A stretch of DNA of 64,000 nt from JAVVXB01 sp036651815 (GTDB lineage: Bacteria > Bacillota > Clostridia > Christensenellales > CAG-138), in assembly GCA_036651815.1 (NCBI GenBank), contig JAVVXB010000016.1:1-64000 (forward strand). The letters are read 5' to 3'. Below, one piece after another: positions 54,579-62,548 of the stretch. Under the pieces are notes generated by a model. The model worked only from the letters and a program-made list of their open reading frames with translations. It made no database searches and had not been told where the DNA came from. Made by a program: the position numbers and the translations under genes. Each line of letters opens with the position of its first letter. Positions within the stretch are counted from its first letter, which is position 1.

Positions 54579-54865
54579 ATATTTGTTTTATTCGCTTTCC
54601 GCTACAACTGGGTCAGTATAAAGCCCTTCCCATACGCGTCTTTGAATTTCTGATGCAATAAATAGCAATCGACTAGTAAAATCATCCTGCATATTCATGT
54701 CCATTTCGTGCTTCGTTTATCATACCATCCAATAGAATCTAGAAAATCCATTCATTTATTCCTGAAATTTTTATTCCAAGACAAATTGCATCTGATTCTC
54801 CTTTATCATCTATGCATGGACAGGGAACGGCCTCTTTCCCTGTCCAAGGAGGAAAGGAGTACGAC
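54579..54865 (+). promoter_or_regulatory. Leader region of the virion cassette
   Basis: This 287-base region separates the sporulation operon from the virion genes. It is AT-rich and must hold the cassette's promoter; no clear housekeeping -35/-10 pair was found, leaving an alternative sigma factor possible. Just before the terminase gene a perfect 10-base stem (GGACAGGGAA at 54818-54827 with TTCCCTGTCC at 54836-54845) ends directly at the AAGGAGG ribosome site (54846-54852). Such a structure could control translation. There is no T run, so it is not a usual terminator. Confidence 0.55.
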
Positions 54866-55267
54866 ATGGTGAACTCGTTGAATGCAACGACGCTGGCAGC
54901 AAGGATCGACGCATATTTTACCGCGTGTGACGAGACGGCGGAACGTGTGACCTTGAAAAATGGCAGCGTCAGTTGCCGCCAAACCCCGTATACACTGGCA
55001 GGCTTGAGTGAAGCGCTCAAGGTGTCCCAAGCAGAAATCCGGGAAAAGGCGGATCAGGTTCGCAGCTGCACCGGCAGGCTATACGCCGATGCAATGCGGC
55101 GCATTGAACGCTACACCGTGGAACGCGCGCTGCTCGGTGAATTGCAGTACAGCGTCGCGGCAATGCTGTTGCGCGAACTTGGCTCCGGTGACGACAAGCT
55201 TCCGCCGGACGAGAGCGACAACCGAATTGTGATCGTATTGGAGGATCCGGAAGGGTGGAGCGAGTAA
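54866..55267 (+). CDS. Terminase small subunit
   Basis: The start is MVNSLNATTLAARID (54866), behind AAGGAGGAAAGG; an earlier in-frame ATG at 54812 lies upstream of the stem-loop. The 133-residue protein has an N-terminal helix-rich, DNA-binding-like part (TPYTLAGLSEALKVSQAEI, about 34-52, helix-turn-helix-like), a helical oligomerisation region (DAMRRIERYTVERALLGELQ) and an acidic C-terminus (DDKLPPDESDN...EDPEGWSE) that could contact the large subunit. It would recognise DNA for packaging. The call rests on these features and on its position one base before the large terminase. Confidence 0.75.
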   Translation: MVNSLNATTLAARIDAYFTACDETAERVTLKNGSVSCRQTPYTLAGLSEALKVSQAEIREKADQVRSCTGRLYADAMRRIERYTVERALLGELQYSVAAMLLRELGSGDDKLPPDESDNRIVIVLEDPEGWSE

Positions 55268-55268
55268 C

Positions 55269-56609
55269 GTGGAAATACATTTAAAAGGCTGTCCAAATCC
55301 ACGGCAAAAAGAGTTTTTTGCGTCCCACGCCCGGCACACTGCCTACGGCGGCGCGCGCGGCGGCGGCAAAAGCTGGGCAATGCGCAGAAAATTTGTGCTA
55401 CTTGCGCTCCACTACGAAGGCCTCCAACTCCTGTTGCTCCGGCGTACGTTACCCGAGTTGACCGAGAACCATGTGCGGCCGCTGCTGACGGAATTATCCG
55501 GGTTTGTCAATTACAACCAAACGCAACGCGTATTTACGTTTCCTAACAGCAGCCGTATCTGTCTCGGGTACTGCGACCTTGAAAAAGATATTTATCGATA
55601 TCAGGGTCAGGAGTATGACGTGATTGGTCTAGAGGAGGCTACCCATTTTTCGGAGGAACAGATGCAGTTTATGACCACCTGCAACCGTTCCGTCCGCACC
55701 GATTTCGCACCGCGGATGTACTACACCTGCAATCCCGGCGGTATCGGCCACGGCTGGGTCAAACGTCTGTTCATCGACAGGACCTACCGCAACTGCGAGC
55801 GCGGAAAGGATTATGTGTTCATCCCTGCACGTGTCACCGACAACCCCGTGCTGATGAAGAACAATCCAGCCTATCTCGAGACGCTCCGAAACCTGCCGGA
55901 GCATCTGCGACGAGCGCACCTTGAAGGTGACTGGGATGTGCTGGCCGGGCAATACTTTGCCGAATTCGCGCGCAATCGGCACGTCGTCGAACCGTTCTCC
56001 ATCCCTACGGATTGGCGGCGTTTTTGTGCCATGGATTGGGGCTACAACGATCCGTGCGCCGTGCTGTGGTTTGCCGTTGCGCCCGGAGGACGCGTGTATG
56101 TATACCGAGAATCGTATGAGCGTGGCGTGCTATCCAGCCGGATGGCCGAGCGCATCCGTTCTTACACGGGGAACGAGCGGATTGCATACACAGTGGCGTC
56201 CCCGGACGCATGGCAACAGCGCGGCATTCAACAGAGTGGCGACATCGGAGGAATGTGTATTGCGGAAGTGTTTGAAAAAGGCGGTATTCCGCTGCTCAAA
56301 GCCGACAACACCCGCGTGGCCGGTTGGCAGCGCGTGCGAGAATATCTCGCAGACATGGACGACGGACTACCAGGACTGCATATTTTCTCCAGCTGCACAA
56401 ACCTCATTCGCACGCTGCCAATGCTGACCTACGATGAACACTTTCCCGAGGATGTTGCTGCAAACTGCGAAGATCACGCGCCGGAAGCGCTGCGATACGG
56501 GCTGATGTCAAGACCCGTCAGTCAAAGAACACGCATGTTGCCTAAAAAGCGTGTCTATGATCCGTTTGCAGCCAATGAACCTGCCATGGACGGCTTTGTA
56601 CAGCTATGA
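55269..56609 (+). CDS. Terminase large subunit (DNA-packaging ATPase/nuclease)
   Basis: The start is a GTG one base past the upstream stop. The 446-residue protein has Walker A GGARGGGKS (27-35), Walker B YDVIGLEEA (about 116-124) with the catalytic Glu, and a coupling segment TTCNRSV. The C-terminal RNase H-like nuclease begins CAMDWGYNDP (Asp about 256) with YRESYERGVLS and later SPDAW and ENIS-type segments. Packaging ATPase and nuclease residues all appear intact, so the motor could still work. Family is the phage terminase_6/PBSX-type group. It drives DNA into the capsid through the portal encoded next. Confidence 0.92.
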   Translation: MEIHLKGCPNPRQKEFFASHARHTAYGGARGGGKSWAMRRKFVLLALHYEGLQLLLLRRTLPELTENHVRPLLTELSGFVNYNQTQRVFTFPNSSRICLGYCDLEKDIYRYQGQEYDVIGLEEATHFSEEQMQFMTTCNRSVRTDFAPRMYYTCNPGGIGHGWVKRLFIDRTYRNCERGKDYVFIPARVTDNPVLMKNNPAYLETLRNLPEHLRRAHLEGDWDVLAGQYFAEFARNRHVVEPFSIPTDWRRFCAMDWGYNDPCAVLWFAVAPGGRVYVYRESYERGVLSSRMAERIRSYTGNERIAYTVASPDAWQQRGIQQSGDIGGMCIAEVFEKGGIPLLKADNTRVAGWQRVREYLADMDDGLPGLHIFSSCTNLIRTLPMLTYDEHFPEDVAANCEDHAPEALRYGLMSRPVSQRTRMLPKKRVYDPFAANEPAMDGFVQL

Positions 56610-56633
56610 CGACATTTTTTTTGAGGAGGAACC

Positions 56634-58229
56634 ATGAAAACAGATATGGAAACGGGAGATAAGCGGTTGCTTAAGCAACGTGCTTACGGGCTGTTTGCAG
56701 AATTCCGCAGCGCTTATGTCGCCGAATGGCAGCGACTGCAAAACTGCGAACGAATGTACCGAGGCGACCATTGGTACGATGTCCCAATGCTGGATCGCAA
56801 CGAGCCGCGGCCGGTAACGCCGGTCATTCAGTCCACCATTGAAAACATAAAGTCAGAGTTGATGGACCGCGTGCCAGAAGCGGTGATCGCCCCCGAAAGC
56901 GCCGCCGATGGACAGATTGCGCAGGTGATCGAAGCAATCATCCGCCAGAACCATGACGTAAGCTGCTATGTAAAGGAATATCGTAAAATTATCCACGATC
57001 TGTTGGTTGGCGGATATGCGGTGCAGGAAGTCGGCTATGACAGTGCGCTCAACAGCGGCCTTGGCGGAGCATTTATCCGGCACGTGGACGTGCGCAGCAT
57101 TCTGTTTGATCCGCTGGTCAGCGAAATGCAAGAAGGCCGTGGGGTATTCAAAATCGTCTTGCGCACCAGGGATTGGATTGAACAGCATTTCCCAGAGAAA
57201 TCAGCCTTTTTGACCGACGACGCCTATGGCAATTCCGAAGCAGTTGAGGATGAGGTTCTGCACGGCGACCGCAAGAATACGATGCTGCTAATCGAATACT
57301 GGTGGCGGGAATACGACGCGGAAAGCGATCTGTTCCACGTCCATATGGCACAATTGGCCGGCAATACGTTGCTCTCCGACAGCAGGGATTATAAACCAAA
57401 TGGATATTTTGACCACGGGCTGTACCCTTTTGTGCTGACTCCGCTGTTTGTACGCAAGGGATCCTGTCTCGGGCTTGGCATTGTGGATATGTTTGAAACG
57501 CAGCAGAAATATGCGGACAAGCTTGACCAAATCGTTCTTAAAAACGCACTGATGGCATCCCACAACAAGCTACTCGTCACTGAGGCCTCCGGTTTTGATA
57601 TCGATGACCTCCGGGACTGGTCCAAGGAAGTCCATCAGGGTGAAAGCTTAAACGGGGTCACGTGGTTTTCCACCCCTCCCCTGCCCGCTTACGTCATTAC
57701 GTATATTGACCAGATTCGCCAATCCATCAAACAAGAAAGCGGAGCCAACGATTTTTCCCGCGGAATGACGACAGGCGGCATTACCTCGGCAGCCGCAATT
57801 GCTTCATTACAGGAAATGAGCAACAAGCGCGCGCGCATGGTTTCAAGATTGCTGCATGAAGCATTTCGCGATGCGGTGCGACTGGAGATTATGGTGGAAC
57901 GAGAATTCAACTTCTTTACCCGCACAGTGACCGTCAACATAGACGGCGAAATGACCGAACAATCCTTCGAGAGCGCAATGCTCGTCCGTTTTGCACCGGG
58001 TAATGTCGCCCTGCCGGTTGAATTTCTCATCTCCGTAAAAGCGCAGCAGGAAACGCAATACACGGCCATGACACAAAACGAGCTGGTGCTCAAGATGCTT
58101 CAGGCAGGCATGATGCAGCCTGATCAAGCAGTCGAATTAATGATGTTTGATGGCAAGGAACAGTTACTTAAGCAACTCAGGGACCAAACCAACGAGGCGG
58201 CGAATTTGCCGCAAGGAGGAACGCAATGA
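56634..58229 (+). CDS. Portal protein, P22-like
   Basis: The 531-residue protein resembles the P22-type portal family: N-terminal helical region with NCERMYRGDHWYDVP, TPVIQSTIENIKSELMDRVPEA, a wing (HDLLVGGYAVQEVGYD, VRSILFDPLVSEMQE) and a stem/crown with GLGIVDMFETQQKYADKLD and MTTGGITSAAAIASLQE. Twelve copies normally form the channel at one capsid vertex, where DNA enters and leaves. An AGGAGG site precedes the ATG. Its stop overlaps the start of the next gene (ATGA). The family link is by motif pattern, not by a search. Confidence 0.85.
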   Translation: MKTDMETGDKRLLKQRAYGLFAEFRSAYVAEWQRLQNCERMYRGDHWYDVPMLDRNEPRPVTPVIQSTIENIKSELMDRVPEAVIAPESAADGQIAQVIEAIIRQNHDVSCYVKEYRKIIHDLLVGGYAVQEVGYDSALNSGLGGAFIRHVDVRSILFDPLVSEMQEGRGVFKIVLRTRDWIEQHFPEKSAFLTDDAYGNSEAVEDEVLHGDRKNTMLLIEYWWREYDAESDLFHVHMAQLAGNTLLSDSRDYKPNGYFDHGLYPFVLTPLFVRKGSCLGLGIVDMFETQQKYADKLDQIVLKNALMASHNKLLVTEASGFDIDDLRDWSKEVHQGESLNGVTWFSTPPLPAYVITYIDQIRQSIKQESGANDFSRGMTTGGITSAAAIASLQEMSNKRARMVSRLLHEAFRDAVRLEIMVEREFNFFTRTVTVNIDGEMTEQSFESAMLVRFAPGNVALPVEFLISVKAQQETQYTAMTQNELVLKMLQAGMMQPDQAVELMMFDGKEQLLKQLRDQTNEAANLPQGGTQ

Positions 58230-58729
58230 AACAAAATCACAGCGTAATTGAGCGCACACTTGGCAGCGAGGAAATGCAATCGCAGCAGACCATCCCACAG
58301 ACCAATCCCCATCATGCGCAGGAACCGGCGTTCCCCGGCATGCGTCAGGATAGCATGGACGAAAACTCCGACTTTGAGGAAATCGTAGGAGAATTTTACG
58401 AATTGATTCGCAAAGGTGAACTTCCGCAGAGTTTTGACATCAAAACAGCCTGCGAAGATCCCGCGTTTGCAGATTTGCTGGCTCAGTATCCAGCAGATGC
58501 ATCTGTACGCATCTATACTGCTGAACAGAAAGCTGCCATGGCTGAAAGCAACGCCATGCAGCAGGTGACTGACCGCGTAAAAACCCGTAACGCACTGCCG
58601 CGAAGCCAGCGTGGTGCAGCAATGCCTGCGCCGGTCAACGACTATGCCGGCATGAGCAGCGAATCGTTCCGCACGCTGTTACAGCAGGCCAAAAAAATGG
58701 CCCGTAACGGCGGAAAAACCAGACTGTAG
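58226..58729 (+). CDS. Probable capsid scaffolding protein
   Basis: The 167-residue protein is hydrophilic, with a Gln-rich N-terminus (MQSQQTIPQTNPHHAQE), an acidic middle (DENSDFEEIVGEFYELIRKGEL) and a basic C-terminus (KKMARNGGKTRL). Charge and size, and its place between portal and major capsid genes, fit an internal scaffolding protein that guides procapsid assembly and then leaves. Translation is coupled to the portal gene (ATGA overlap, AAGGAGGAA site). No catalytic motif is visible. A minor structural role cannot be excluded. Confidence 0.65.
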   Translation: MKQNHSVIERTLGSEEMQSQQTIPQTNPHHAQEPAFPGMRQDSMDENSDFEEIVGEFYELIRKGELPQSFDIKTACEDPAFADLLAQYPADASVRIYTAEQKAAMAESNAMQQVTDRVKTRNALPRSQRGAAMPAPVNDYAGMSSESFRTLLQQAKKMARNGGKTRL

Positions 58730-58747
58730 TACAAAGGAGAATCATCA

Positions 58748-59956
58748 ATGAGCAATAGCAACACCACAATCAATACCGCAAGCACGACCTACCTACGCAA
58801 GGATTTCTATGACCGTCAACTATTGGAGATCGCAAAGACCAAGCTTGTCCACGCGGAATTTGGCCAGAAACGCTCCATCCCAAAAAACGCCGGCCGACGT
58901 GTGGAATTCCGGCGCTATGAACTCTTTTCGCCCGACGCCAGCAACTTGGAGTTAGAGGAAGGCATCACCCCCGCAGGCCAGAGCCTGACCCAGTCCCATG
59001 TTGAGGCCGAGGTTAAACAATATGGTGCATATGTGGAGGTAACCGATCTGCTTGATTTGACAGGCTATGATCCGGTTTTAGGAGATTCGACTGAGCTGTT
59101 GGGCGAACAACTCGGTACGGTTGTGGAATGGGTAACACGCGATGCCCTGAACGCGGGCACCAACGTGCAGTACGCAGGCGGCAAGACCAGCCGATTGGCG
59201 CTGACCGCAGCCGACAGACTGACGGTCACCGAAATTCGCAAGGCCGTCCGCACACTGAAAAAAGCTAAGGCGCGTATGTTTAGCACCGCCACTGACGGTC
59301 AGGCCAGAAAGCCGCACTTTATTTGCATCTGTTCGCCTGACGCAACCTTTGATTTGCAGAGCGATCAGCTTTGGCAGGATGTGAGCAAATATTCCGATGC
59401 GGAAAGCATCTATTCCGGTGAGATTGGCCGCTTGTTTGGTGTGGTTTTTGTCGAGTCCACCGAAGCGAAGCTATTCGGCCAAAGCGTATACACCAGCGTC
59501 AGCGCGCACACTGCAGGCAGTGCAGTCGTGACCGTAGAGCTGATTTCCGATGCAGTCGAGCGCTATCTGACCAACGGCGCTAAGCTGAAAATCGGCAACG
59601 CAGAATATACGGCCGTGCTCTGCGACAAGGCCGCAAAAACCATCACCTTGTCCAAGGCCGTAGCCACACAGATACCAGCAGGCACCAAGGTATTCAGCGA
59701 GGATGCGGGCATGCTGGATGGTGAACAGAAAGGCATGGAGGTCCACAGCACGCTGGTATTCGGTGCGGATGCTTACGGCATCATCGACGTCGAGGGCAGC
59801 GGCTGCGTGCAGACAATTGTTAAGCCCGTCGGCAGCGGCGGCGCTACCGACCCGCTCGACCAGCGCGCAACTGTTGGCGCCAAGGTCACGGCTTATGCGG
59901 CCAAGATTCTCAACAACCTCTGGTTGATCCGGATCGAACATTCCGTCAGTCTATAA
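58748..59956 (+). CDS. Major capsid protein, N4-gp56 family
   Basis: The 402-residue protein matches the N4-gp56-type capsid group: an N-terminal arm (TTYLRKDFYDRQLLEIAK), SIPKNAGRRVEFRRYELF, ITPAGQSLTQSHVEAEVKQYG followed by AYVEVTDLLDLT, TELLGEQLGTVVEWVTRDAL and NAGTNVQYAGG. These segments build the HK97-fold shell. About 120 residues in the C-terminal half (TAGSAVVTVELISDAVERYLTNG, KTITLSKAVATQIPAGTKVF) look like an inserted or added beta-rich domain. An AAAGGAGAA site precedes the ATG. It should be the most abundant product of the cassette. Confidence 0.88.
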   Translation: MSNSNTTINTASTTYLRKDFYDRQLLEIAKTKLVHAEFGQKRSIPKNAGRRVEFRRYELFSPDASNLELEEGITPAGQSLTQSHVEAEVKQYGAYVEVTDLLDLTGYDPVLGDSTELLGEQLGTVVEWVTRDALNAGTNVQYAGGKTSRLALTAADRLTVTEIRKAVRTLKKAKARMFSTATDGQARKPHFICICSPDATFDLQSDQLWQDVSKYSDAESIYSGEIGRLFGVVFVESTEAKLFGQSVYTSVSAHTAGSAVVTVELISDAVERYLTNGAKLKIGNAEYTAVLCDKAAKTITLSKAVATQIPAGTKVFSEDAGMLDGEQKGMEVHSTLVFGADAYGIIDVEGSGCVQTIVKPVGSGGATDPLDQRATVGAKVTAYAAKILNNLWLIRIEHSVSL

Positions 59957-59975
59957 CAACAATTTGCATCATTTA

Positions 59976-59999
59976 CGGGGAAGCAATTAAACTTCCCCG
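59976..59999 (+). promoter_or_regulatory. Hairpin between major capsid gene and the next gene
   Basis: CGGGGAAG (59976-59983) pairs with CTTCCCCG (59992-59999) around an AT loop. No T run follows. It may stabilise the 3' end of capsid mRNA or reduce read-through, as is common after capsid genes. Confidence 0.5.
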
Positions 60000-60026
60000 C
60001 ACCACTTAAGAATACAGGAGGAAACC

Positions 60027-60305
60027 ATGCAATACATCAGCGAACAGGAAATCGACAAAATTACATCCGAAACCTGCAGACAGTTGTCCGCAGAAAAAAA
60101 GGTCACCATCACCATTACACCGGAAAGCGGAGAGGAATACTGGGAAGGTGGCATCAACGGACACTTCTTCCGCATCAAAACCAGCACACCTGTGCAAGTA
60201 CCAGAAAGTCTTTCTCGTCAGATCGCCCTGTCCAATTGCGTCAAGCGCGAGGGTGAAATCACCGTACGCGCCTACCGCAAGGACGGTGGTAAAAAGGTAT
60301 CGTAA
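60027..60305 (+). CDS. Small virion-cassette protein of unknown function (92 aa)
   Basis: The start has a GGAGGAAA site. The 92-residue protein has a helical N-terminus (YISEQEIDKITSETCRQLSAEKK) and a beta-rich rest (VTITITPESGEEYWEGGINGHFFRIKT and ITVRAYRKDGGKKVS). No family was recognised. Its place between the capsid and adaptor genes is where head-completion or decoration proteins lie. It is intact and uses the same ribosome-site style as its neighbours. Function is not assigned. Confidence 0.65.
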   Translation: MQYISEQEIDKITSETCRQLSAEKKVTITITPESGEEYWEGGINGHFFRIKTSTPVQVPESLSRQIALSNCVKREGEITVRAYRKDGGKKVS

Positions 60306-60319
60306 GGAAGTGAACAAAC

Positions 60320-60865
60320 GTGACATTAAAAGAACTGTTGACAGGATCATTGCAGCAACTGGATCGCAATACCGACGCGCAAACAATCGAACTATGGCGC
60401 GACAAACTCACACAGTATTTGAACGACGCGATGATCGATCTAGCCGGAGTGTTGCAGCTTCGGAGAGCCGATCCAGTTATGATTGCGACGGGCCAGATCG
60501 ATACTGCCGCGCTGCCGCGGACATGCATCAAAGTTGTTGCACTCAAACGCGGCTGCACGCGTCTACCGTTCTATTACGGTGCAGGCACAGGATTGCTACA
60601 CGTGCCCGCCGTCAAGGACGGTCCGGCGGAATTGATCTATCGATATCTGCCGCCAGAGCTTGCTGCCGATACGGATATTCCGGAGTTGCCAGGATGGTGC
60701 CACAGCGCGCTGATGGCGTATGCGGTTGGCAGAGAACGTGCCGCAGGCGACGCAATGAGCGTAGATGCCGCGCGTGCATGCTTTGAAATCTATTACTCGG
60801 CAAAACGCAACCTGCACGCACACTGCGGAGAACTGGATGCGTTTATGATACAAAACCGTTATTAG
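60320..60865 (+). CDS. Head-tail adaptor/connector-like protein
   Basis: The start is a GTG (MTLKELLTGSLQQLD), behind GGAAGTGA. The 181-residue protein has an N-terminal helix with ALQTI-like pattern (WRDKLTQYLNDAMIDLAGVL), a short beta part (IYRYLPPELAADTDIPELPGW) and a C-terminal helical bundle (CHSALMAYAVGRERAAGDAM, ARACFEIYYSAKRNLHAH). This pattern, with the ELPGWCHSALMAYAVGRE segment, is that of adaptors that dock under the portal in podo- and siphophages (P22 gp4-like or gp6-like). It would close the DNA channel after packaging. The match is by pattern and position. Confidence 0.65.
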   Translation: MTLKELLTGSLQQLDRNTDAQTIELWRDKLTQYLNDAMIDLAGVLQLRRADPVMIATGQIDTAALPRTCIKVVALKRGCTRLPFYYGAGTGLLHVPAVKDGPAELIYRYLPPELAADTDIPELPGWCHSALMAYAVGRERAAGDAMSVDAARACFEIYYSAKRNLHAHCGELDAFMIQNRY

Positions 60866-60878
60866 GAGGAACTGCCAC

Positions 60879-62315
60879 ATGGCATTGACGCAATACCGTA
60901 TCCCGCTATTTTTCGGAATACATCAGGGAATGTGTGAAAACGCGCTCGACTCCGGCGACAGTCCGGATGCATGCAATATGGACACCTTCGGATGTAATCT
61001 TGCTGTGGCACGAGGATATGTTCGCCACAGCGAGCTTCCGCTTGAAAGCCCCGCAAACATCCACCGATTGTTCGTATGGAATCGTCCGAGCGGTACGATT
61101 TTTCTTGCCGCAGTTGGCAGCAAGCTGCTAGCACTACATGCAGGGGCGGCCGCGTGGCGGAGCATCTATGTATATCCTGGCATTGTCTCCAACACCGTCA
61201 TGTTTGACTTTCAAGTGCTCAAAATTCAAAGCACCGAGTACCTGTTGATTGCAAATGGACGCGACCAACTGCTCAAATGGGATGGTATCGCCGATATGGC
61301 TGTATTGTTTGGCAGCAGCCAAGGGTTATCAAATCTGCCAGTCAATTATGTGGAGCTCTACTTCAACCGTCTTTTTGCCGCAGGAGACCCCGCTCATCCC
61401 TGCCGTCTCTACTGGAGCCGCGCGCCGGGCGATACGCGTACCATTGAGGATTGGTCCGCTGCGCAAGAGGGGGAAAACGTCAGCGGCGGGCATGTGGAGA
61501 TTGGCACGGATTCCGATCCCATCACGGGAATCTTTGCGCTGTCAAACCAGCTATTGATCTTCAAGCGTGACTCCCTTTATCGGTTGCTGGGCGACCGCCC
61601 TGGAAATTACCGCATTTGTCCGATCAACGCCGCCATGCGTCAACCCGTACACACTTCAATCATCCGCTATGGTGATGTGCTCTACTTTTTAACCGATGGT
61701 GGCATGTATTACTACGACGGACAAAACGTGCGTCGCCAGCCCGATGCGGATAAAGTCCAAACACTGCTTGAAAAAGCCGACCTTTCAGCCTGTCGCGCCG
61801 CGGCCTGCCGCGATGTACTCTATTTTGCCCTACGGGAACAGCATGGTGCACAGACAAACGATGCAGTGCTGACCTATGACCTTGCCCGTGGTACGTATAT
61901 GGTGCGCCGCGGATTTATCCCCCGGGATCTGTTTAGCAGCGGCGGCATTCTCTACCTGCTTGACGAAAATGGATATCTTTGTCGCTTTAACGAGGGCGAC
62001 AGTTATGCGGGCGAACCGATCCAAGCCTATTGGAACACGCCCATGACCGATCTCTCCCAAAAAATTAGCGGTAAACATCTACAGGAGCTCTATTTGCGGG
62101 GCACAGGTGGCATCCTTGCGGTTGAAGCAAGGTCAGGCGACGGCGCAACTTACTATGAGCGTATCCTGCCCGGCAAGAACAACGAAGTGCTGGAAATTCC
62201 ACTTTCTGGTGATGGCCGCGCCTTTTCACTACGATTTTCAAACGTCAACGGCTCCCGTTTAACCGTGGAAGGCGGCGTAGAATTGCTTATTGATCTACAG
62301 CGCCGTGTTCTGTAA
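60879..62315 (+). CDS. Beta-propeller neck/nozzle protein candidate (P22 gp10-like)
   Basis: The 478-residue protein is nearly all beta, with repeated blade-like units (IFLAAVGSKLLALHAG, EYLLIANGRDQLLKWDG, NRLFAAGDPAHPCRLYWSRA, NQLLIFKRDSLYRLLGD, DVLYFLTDGGMYYYDGQNVR, GGILYLLDENGYLCRFNEGD). The opening QGMCENALDSGDSPDACNMDTF is like podoviral nozzle/stabilisation proteins (P22 gp10, T7 gp12 groups). Such proteins plug or extend the portal channel. An AGGAGG site precedes the ATG. No receptor-binding domain is seen at its C-terminus, which ends in an immunoglobulin-like beta region. Fold is an inference. Confidence 0.7.
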   Translation: MALTQYRIPLFFGIHQGMCENALDSGDSPDACNMDTFGCNLAVARGYVRHSELPLESPANIHRLFVWNRPSGTIFLAAVGSKLLALHAGAAAWRSIYVYPGIVSNTVMFDFQVLKIQSTEYLLIANGRDQLLKWDGIADMAVLFGSSQGLSNLPVNYVELYFNRLFAAGDPAHPCRLYWSRAPGDTRTIEDWSAAQEGENVSGGHVEIGTDSDPITGIFALSNQLLIFKRDSLYRLLGDRPGNYRICPINAAMRQPVHTSIIRYGDVLYFLTDGGMYYYDGQNVRRQPDADKVQTLLEKADLSACRAAACRDVLYFALREQHGAQTNDAVLTYDLARGTYMVRRGFIPRDLFSSGGILYLLDENGYLCRFNEGDSYAGEPIQAYWNTPMTDLSQKISGKHLQELYLRGTGGILAVEARSGDGATYYERILPGKNNEVLEIPLSGDGRAFSLRFSNVNGSRLTVEGGVELLIDLQRRVL

Positions 62316-62334
62316 GAAAGGAGAATCTTGATCT

Positions 62335-62547
62335 ATGGCCTATTTACCCACCGGCTTACAAGCATTGTTCCCGATATACCTAAGCCGCATGAACGGGAAC
62401 GACACCAAGCGCGACGACTATGACATTGCCGTTGCACAGAATGAAGCCAACCTCAATCAAAATCTCGAGACACTTTATCTCAAGCTGATTGAAATTGAAA
62501 CCAATTTGGCAAAGCCAAACGCGGCTACAACGGAGGTAACAAAATAA
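62335..62547 (+). CDS. Small virion-cassette protein of unknown function (70 aa)
   Basis: The 70-residue protein begins MAYLPTGLQALFPIYLSRM and continues with a helix of heptad character (IAVAQNEANLNQNLETLYLKLIEIE). It is close to the next gene (one base gap) and follows the propeller gene behind GAAAGGAGAA. No family was recognised. A coiled-coil linker or assembly factor is possible, but function is not assigned. Confidence 0.6.
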   Translation: MAYLPTGLQALFPIYLSRMNGNDTKRDDYDIAVAQNEANLNQNLETLYLKLIEIETNLAKPNAATTEVTK

Positions 62548-62548
62548 T

